Assembly: GCA_021324435.1 (NCBI GenBank)
Contig: JAJPIZ010000033.1
Coordinates: 1 to 64,000 of the forward strand
Direction: 5' to 3'
Source: Anaerolineae bacterium
GTDB lineage: Bacteria; Chloroflexota; Anaerolineae; Anaerolineales; Villigracilaceae
Length of the DNA stretch: 64,000 nucleotides
Position 1 is the stretch's first letter. Every line of letters begins with the position of its first letter. The position numbers were made by a program, and so were the translations under genes. The notes under the pieces are model-generated. The model saw nothing but the letters and a program-made list of their open reading frames with translations, had not been told where the DNA came from and did not search any database. Shown piece by piece: positions 60,448 through 64,000 of this stretch.

Positions 60448-60470
60448 CGCCTCGTGCGAATCACGAGGCG
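60448..60470 (-). terminator. Terminator after the sortase gene
   Basis: CGCCTCGTG / CACGAGGCG perfect 9-base-pair hairpin, 5-base loop. On the minus strand it is followed by TTTTGTTTG; the plus side has ATGTTTTTG, so it may work both ways. Confidence 0.75.
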
Positions 60471-60496
60471 ATGTTTTTGTTTATGTGGGTTTCTTT

Positions 60497-61147
60497 TTAT
60501 TGTGCTGAAACGGAGGCAGGCGGCAAAGGCAAAGAAGTTTCAGGCTCGGCGATCACAAACAATCGGCCCCAGCTCGAGTTGCCATTGTATGCAATACAAG
60601 TTTGGAAAGTCACATGCCGAGGGCCTTTATAAACTTTTGTGAATAGATCATAGGCGGTTAGATATTCGCGCGTGTCGAGGTCAATGAAATTGCTGTTCAT
60701 GCTGTACGGTGATTCCGCCTGATAGCGATACATGTGTGTCACACGGAAGTATTCGATGTGTCCGTCGCCATAGATAAGTTGAACTCTCTCTCCTTGATAA
60801 AGTTGAAAGAACAACTGACCGCTCAACGTATTGTGCGCCAGCAGACCGACGTTGCCAAATTGACTTGCCAGGCTGAACTGAGTCAAAGAATTGGGGTCAG
60901 TGGAGACATAGCCTGCGTTGGACGATGGTTGTTGCACGACCGGGATCGCGAAAACATTCTCGGCATACGCGCCGCGCAGAGCGTTCGCGTTTCCGTTTTC
61001 AAGGCTCGAGGCGAACGTGTTGAGATCGGGCAACACGTTTTCATTGAGTCCACGCGCAGAAACCGGATGAGGAAGAAGAGTCGCAACGACCAGCAGGAGC
61101 AGGCCGAGGCTTAGAGTGAAGCGTCTCGAATCTGTTTTGGATGCCAT
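60497..61147 (-). CDS. Sortase
   Basis: A 216-residue exported transpeptidase. Signal MASKTDSRRFTLSLGLLLLVVATLLPHPVSA. The catalytic set is visible: His in VGLLAHNTLSG, Cys in VTFQTCIAYNG and Arg in SSWGRLFVIAEP, in the usual order and spacing. Sortases join surface proteins to wall or to each other as pili. No LPxTG-type substrate was found in this window, so substrates are elsewhere. It is the only gene immediately downstream of two c-di-GMP-I riboswitches; AGGGAG before the ATG lies in a short CCCT-TATC-AGGG hairpin that could be part of the switch. Surface anchoring is thus predicted to follow c-di-GMP. Confidence 0.85.
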   Translation of the reverse strand: MASKTDSRRFTLSLGLLLLVVATLLPHPVSARGLNENVLPDLNTFASSLENGNANALRGAYAENVFAIPVVQQPSSNAGYVSTDPNSLTQFSLASQFGNVGLLAHNTLSGQLFFQLYQGERVQLIYGDGHIEYFRVTHMYRYQAESPYSMNSNFIDLDTREYLTAYDLFTKVYKGPRHVTFQTCIAYNGNSSWGRLFVIAEPETSLPLPPASVSAQ

Positions 61148-61236
61148 GATATTTTCTCCCTGATAAGGGCACCCGAGACAGGCGAGACGCTGTCAACATG
61201 ATTTAGGTTTTTATAGTTTTGAATGTTCATGTCGTT

Positions 61237-61322
61237 TTCGGCGGCCTGGCAATCATGGTCACTTGCGTGACGTTAGACCCGTTGGCTTTGCGTCCCCGGC
61301 TTTCACCGGGTTTGCCCTTATC
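61237..61322 (-). promoter_or_regulatory. c-di-GMP-I (GEMM-I) riboswitch, downstream copy
   Basis: Minus strand shows GGGCAAACC, a hairpin CCGGTGAAAGCCGG capped by GAAA, then GGACGCAAAGCC, GGGTCTAA and a closing GATTGCCAGGCCGCC. These are the conserved elements of the GEMM-I aptamer, with the GNRA loop and its receptor. The last 80 bases differ from the upstream copy at one position. It ends about 90 bases before the sortase ATG, and its expression platform is that stretch, holding GACAG...CTGTC and an SD-sequestering mini-hairpin. Ligand choice (c-di-GMP over cGAMP) is not fixed by sequence alone. Confidence 0.85.
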
Positions 61323-61363
61323 GAACGATAAGGTGAATAAAGGATGGGTTTTCAAGAAAACAA

Positions 61364-61388
61364 GCGAGCCTGGGTTTGCCAGGCTCGC
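61364..61388 (-). terminator. Terminator between the two riboswitches
   Basis: GCGAGCCTGG / CCAGGCTCGC perfect 10-base-pair hairpin, 5-base loop, then TTGTTTTCTTG on the minus strand. It lies after the first aptamer in the transcript and would be the expression platform of copy B. Confidence 0.85.
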
Positions 61389-61419
61389 CGTAAATAAAAC
61401 AAGCAAAAATAAAATGAAC

Positions 61420-61505
61420 TTCGGCGGCCTGGCAATCATGGTCACTTGCGTGACGTTAGACCCGTTGGCTTTGCGTCCCCGGCTTTCGCCGGGTTTGCCA
61501 TTTTC
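61420..61505 (-). promoter_or_regulatory. c-di-GMP-I (GEMM-I) riboswitch, upstream copy
   Basis: Same elements as the downstream copy: TGGCAAACC, CCGGCGAAAGCCGG, GGACGCAAAGCC, GGGTCTAA and GCCAGGCCGCC. 79 of 80 bases are identical. The terminator at 61364-61388 follows 32 bases later. A TAGAAT (61525-61530) sits at the right place upstream to start the leader just before the aptamer. Confidence 0.87.
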
Positions 61506-61524
61506 GGTTGTTTTCTCTGATCAC

Positions 61525-61530
61525 ATTCTA
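61525..61530 (-). promoter_or_regulatory. Probable -10 of the riboswitch-sortase transcript
   Basis: Minus strand TAGAAT; transcription would begin near 61518, about 13 bases before aptamer B. No good -35 is visible, so an activator or different sigma may be needed. The gap 61531-61643 holds nothing else recognised. Confidence 0.5.
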
Positions 61531-61643
61531 TAACATATTCCGAGATTCGAACTTTGCGTTTTCGTTATTTCGGATTTCAGTCTTGAAAGCAAAATTATCG
61601 GATTCCGTTCCGCTTCACACCGGACCTTGAATTTGATTCGCGT

Positions 61644-63041
61644 TTATGAATCTTCACCGCGATCCTGAAGCACTTCCAGAAACAATTCGACCAGCCGCGG
61701 ATCAAAAAGTTTGCCCGCTTCCTTTTTGATGTAAGCGATAACTTCTTCCTGTGAAGATGCCTTTCGATACGGTCGGTCTGTGATCAGCGCGTCCCACACA
61801 TCCACGATGGCGAACATACGTGCGGTGAGTGGAATGTCTTCTCCTTTCAGCCCGCGAGGGTAGCCGCTCCCGTCCCAGCGTTCATGATGGGCATATGGAA
61901 TATCGAGCGCGGGTCTCAAGTATTTGATCGGCTGGAGCATTTCGTAAGCATAGATGGGATGCTTGCGCATCTCACTCCACTCTTTGTCGCTTAATGGGCC
62001 GGTTTTCTTGGTGATTTCGTCCGGGATGGCAATCTTTCCAATGTCGTGAAGCAAGGCGCCGCGCCGCACGTGAATGATCTCTGATTCTGGAAGCCCAAGT
62101 GCGCGCGATACTTTAATCGCCATTTCAGTCACGCGCTGAGTATGACCTTCGGTTTCGCGGTCTCGCAGATCAAGAGCGCGAATCCAGCCTTCGATGGTGC
62201 GGTCGTAGGCCTCCTGCAATTCGCGATGGGCGATCTGGAGAGCCTCCTCGGCGCGTTTGCGTTCGGTGATGTCGCGGGACGCGGCATGGACCTCGATCAC
62301 GTTGCCCGTCGTCTCGTCCAGAATGGCGCGGGCGGTGGTCTCAAGCCAAACATAGGAACCGTCGTTTTGTCGTGCGCGGTACGACAAGGTGTAAACGGAA
62401 TTGCGTCGTGGGCGGACGTTCAACATGGCTTTGAGTTTCGCCATGTCTTCGGGATGGATGAAGTCGAGGGCAGGCTGTCCCAGCAAATCTTTTTGTTCGT
62501 AGCCGAGGATGGCGCGGCTGGCGGGCGAGACATACAGGAAACGGCTTTGGGTGTCATGCCGTGAAATCATGTCGCTGGAATTTTCGGCCAGCAAGCGGAA
62601 TTGTGATTCGCTTTCTGCCAGCGCCTTTTGCATGCGGATTTGTTCCATCCGCACAGCGCCTTGCTCAATGGCGCGGTCCGCGATGTGCGGCATGTCCATC
62701 ATGGATTCCGGCGATTTCACCACGTAATCCAATGCGCCAGATTTAAGCGCCTCCACCGCAATGAGCTCGTTGCCATAACTCGTCATGAAGATAACCGGGA
62801 TGTCCGTGCCCGTCAGCCGATTCTCCGCGGGGAGCAGTTCGAGGCTGTTGCCATCGGGCAGTCGCCAGTCGGTGATGATCAGGTTGGGAGAGTTTGACTC
62901 GAGAAATTTACGCGCTTCCGTCAATGATTGGACATGTTGTACGCGAGCGCGGTTCCCCTGACTTTCAAAGGCACGCTGGATCAGTTCCGCATGAGCGGCT
63001 TCGTCTTCGATGAGCAGAATCAACACAGAATCATCGAGCAT
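61644..63041 (-). CDS. REC-PAS-HD-GYP response regulator, c-di-GMP phosphodiesterase
   Basis: A 465-residue three-domain protein. REC (about 1-125): VLILLIEDEAAHAELIQRAF with the phosphoacceptor Asp in LIITDWRLPDG. PAS/PAC (about 150-270): ESQFRLLAENSSDMISRHD and VHAASRDITERKRAEEAL. HD-GYP (about 285-460): GALLHDIGKIAIPDEITKK with metal His-Asp, and YAHHERWDGSGYPRGLKGEDIPL, the HHE and GYP residues. It degrades c-di-GMP when active. Its start has GGAAGG upstream. A receiver gene and a kinase lie upstream on the same strand, and riboswitches for its substrate lie downstream. Confidence 0.93.
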   Translation of the reverse strand: MLDDSVLILLIEDEAAHAELIQRAFESQGNRARVQHVQSLTEARKFLESNSPNLIITDWRLPDGNSLELLPAENRLTGTDIPVIFMTSYGNELIAVEALKSGALDYVVKSPESMMDMPHIADRAIEQGAVRMEQIRMQKALAESESQFRLLAENSSDMISRHDTQSRFLYVSPASRAILGYEQKDLLGQPALDFIHPEDMAKLKAMLNVRPRRNSVYTLSYRARQNDGSYVWLETTARAILDETTGNVIEVHAASRDITERKRAEEALQIAHRELQEAYDRTIEGWIRALDLRDRETEGHTQRVTEMAIKVSRALGLPESEIIHVRRGALLHDIGKIAIPDEITKKTGPLSDKEWSEMRKHPIYAYEMLQPIKYLRPALDIPYAHHERWDGSGYPRGLKGEDIPLTARMFAIVDVWDALITDRPYRKASSQEEVIAYIKKEAGKLFDPRLVELFLEVLQDRGEDS

Positions 63042-63068
63042 GGTCAGGGACCTTCCGCCAAGGCGCGG

Positions 63069-63512
63069 CTAGATTTGCGGGTGAGTATTCCAGCCCAGCC
63101 AGTAAAAGCCGAGGTCTTCCATCAGTTTCCGAAACTCTTCGTATCCCAGCGGTTTGACGAGATAACTGTTGGCGTGATTGTAGTAGGCGCGCGCCACGTC
63201 CTTTTCAGCCTCCGACGTGGTCAGGATGACCACCGGAATGGCTTTTAGATTTTCATCTTCTTTGATGGTTTGGAGGACTTCGAGGCCATCCACGCGCGGC
63301 AGGCGCAGATCGAGCAAAATGACATGGGGGCGGGGAGTGGTGGCGGGGTCGCTAAATTCGCCGCGACGCATAAGATAGTCAAGAGCGGTTTGTCCGTCGG
63401 TGAAGTGCCTGATCTTGTTGGCGATGCGATGATCTTCCAGCGTTCGCATGACCAATTCGGCATGATCCAGATTATCTTCCACCAACATCACAAAAATAGG
63501 TTCTCCGATCAT
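63069..63512 (-). CDS. Single-domain response regulator (CheY/Rcp1-like)
   Basis: A 147-residue stand-alone receiver. Start MIGEPIFVMLVEDNLDHAELVMRTL chosen with CAAGGAGC upstream. Acidic pair EDN, phosphoacceptor D in HVILLDLRLPRVDGLEVL, Thr in VVILTTSEAEKDV and Lys in NSYLVKPLGYEEF are all present. It probably shuttles phosphate between the upstream kinase and the REC-PAS-HD-GYP protein. It starts 27 bases before that gene on the transcript. Confidence 0.92.
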   Translation of the reverse strand: MIGEPIFVMLVEDNLDHAELVMRTLEDHRIANKIRHFTDGQTALDYLMRRGEFSDPATTPRPHVILLDLRLPRVDGLEVLQTIKEDENLKAIPVVILTTSEAEKDVARAYYNHANSYLVKPLGYEEFRKLMEDLGFYWLGWNTHPQI

Positions 63513-63590
63513 CCGCCGCTCCTTGAGTGATGGCATCGGCTTATTGTAATCCTAAACAATCCAAACAGGATAAAGTTTGCATTGATAGGA

Positions 63591-64000
63591 TTATTTTTCC
63601 GGCAGAGAAAAATAAAAGGTCGAGCCGTTTGTGCCGGCGGACTCAACCCAGATCTTCCCGTTATGCACTTCGATGATTCGTTTGACAAGGGCCAGGCCAA
63701 CGCCCGTACCCTCGCTGTTGATGTTCAATTTGTTGAACAAGCCGAAAACCCTTTCATGAAATTGTGGATCAATACCGATGCCATTATCGCGGACGAAGAA
63801 GATCGTGCGGTCTTCCGCGTCTTTTCCCGACGTGCCGATTTCCACTACCGGATCGGGTTGGTCGCCCATAAATTTGACCGCGTTATCCACAAGATTTTGC
63901 ACCACTTCGATCAACCGAGTCGGATCGCCGTAGATTGCAGGCAGGTCATCCTGGATTTTGATTCTAGCGCCGCGGTTCTCGATTCGTCCTTGCACGCGTT
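63591..64000 (-). CDS. Histidine kinase, C-terminal ATPase part; 5' end outside window
   Basis: Partial open frame entering from the right edge. The visible part is the HATPase domain: VVQNLVDNAVKFMGDQ (N box), RDNGIGIDPQFHERVFGLFNKLN (G1/F box), and GTGVGLALVKRIIEVHNGKIWVES (G2). The histidine-bearing domain and any sensor lie off the window. It phosphorylates the receiver gene that follows after about 78 bases. The GTG at 63995 is internal sequence, not the start. Likely signal input of the c-di-GMP circuit. Confidence 0.9.
   Translation of the reverse strand, partial: RVQGRIENRGARIKIQDDLPAIYGDPTRLIEVVQNLVDNAVKFMGDQPDPVVEIGTSGKDAEDRTIFFVRDNGIGIDPQFHERVFGLFNKLNINSEGTGVGLALVKRIIEVHNGKIWVESAGTNGSTFYFSLPEK

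Overview
The window looks like the chromosome of a Chloroflexota bacterium, most likely class Anaerolineae. This is inferred from protein style only: many short lipoproteins with Thr/Pro-rich linkers after the lipobox, VanW and LytR-CpsA-Psr wall proteins, a single-chain CydDC, cytochrome bd, a DUF5667-type partner for an ECF sigma factor, and families of small dispersed repeats. There is no rRNA, CRISPR array, transposase or prophage. Only one tRNA (Leu-CAG) is present.

Layout. 1-3.6 kb: etfBA and an acyl-CoA dehydrogenase on the minus strand, with a TetR-type palindrome on the dehydrogenase promoter. 3.7-5 kb: glutaredoxin, groES, a 40-residue membrane peptide and tRNA-Leu. 5.2-7.7 kb: gyrA. 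7.8-11.3 kb (minus): rho, a LysM/M23 peptidase, birA and a small membrane protein. 11.5-18.1 kb (minus): an Rrf2 regulator, cydA, cydB and fused cydDC. 18.3-25.4 kb (minus): surface and lipoprotein genes around recA, two of them with repeat DNA at their 5' ends. 25.5-27.0 kb (plus): an AT-rich pair of nuclease-like genes, one a BglII-family endonuclease with no methyltransferase beside it. 27-31.4 kb: serC, serA, a DUF1015 gene and a pseudouridine synthase. 31.5-38.4 kb: an AAC(3)/DUF4910 fusion, a GMC oxidoreductase coupled to a four-helix-bundle gene, hbd, a DinB-like protein and a thiolase. 38.5-42.2 kb: a membrane protein and two tandem DUF3048 lipoproteins carrying an inserted B-type domain. 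42.4-46.6 kb: HIT, xseA-xseB, a DUF212 membrane protein and murJ. 46.6-51.1 kb: a phospholipase-D-like lipoprotein and an ECF sigma module with two look-alike ECF promoters. 51.2-59 kb: a HerA-like ATPase, a methyltransferase-like membrane protein, VanW, Trm112-like, HEAT and LCP genes. 59-64 kb (minus): paired small membrane proteins, then histidine kinase, response regulator, REC-PAS-HD-GYP, two tandem c-di-GMP-I riboswitches and a sortase.

How it fits together. The ETF, acyl-CoA dehydrogenase, hydroxyacyl-CoA dehydrogenase and thiolase genes indicate short-chain acyl-CoA metabolism. Cytochrome bd with CydDC, under a probable Fe-S Rrf2 regulator, indicates life at low oxygen.

The most striking unit is the right end. 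Genes for a c-di-GMP-degrading HD-GYP protein and its two-component partners sit directly upstream of two nearly identical c-di-GMP aptamers, separated by a terminator, in front of a sortase gene. It reads as a compact circuit for switching cell-surface attachment. The second is the orphan BglII-like pair at 25.5-27 kb.
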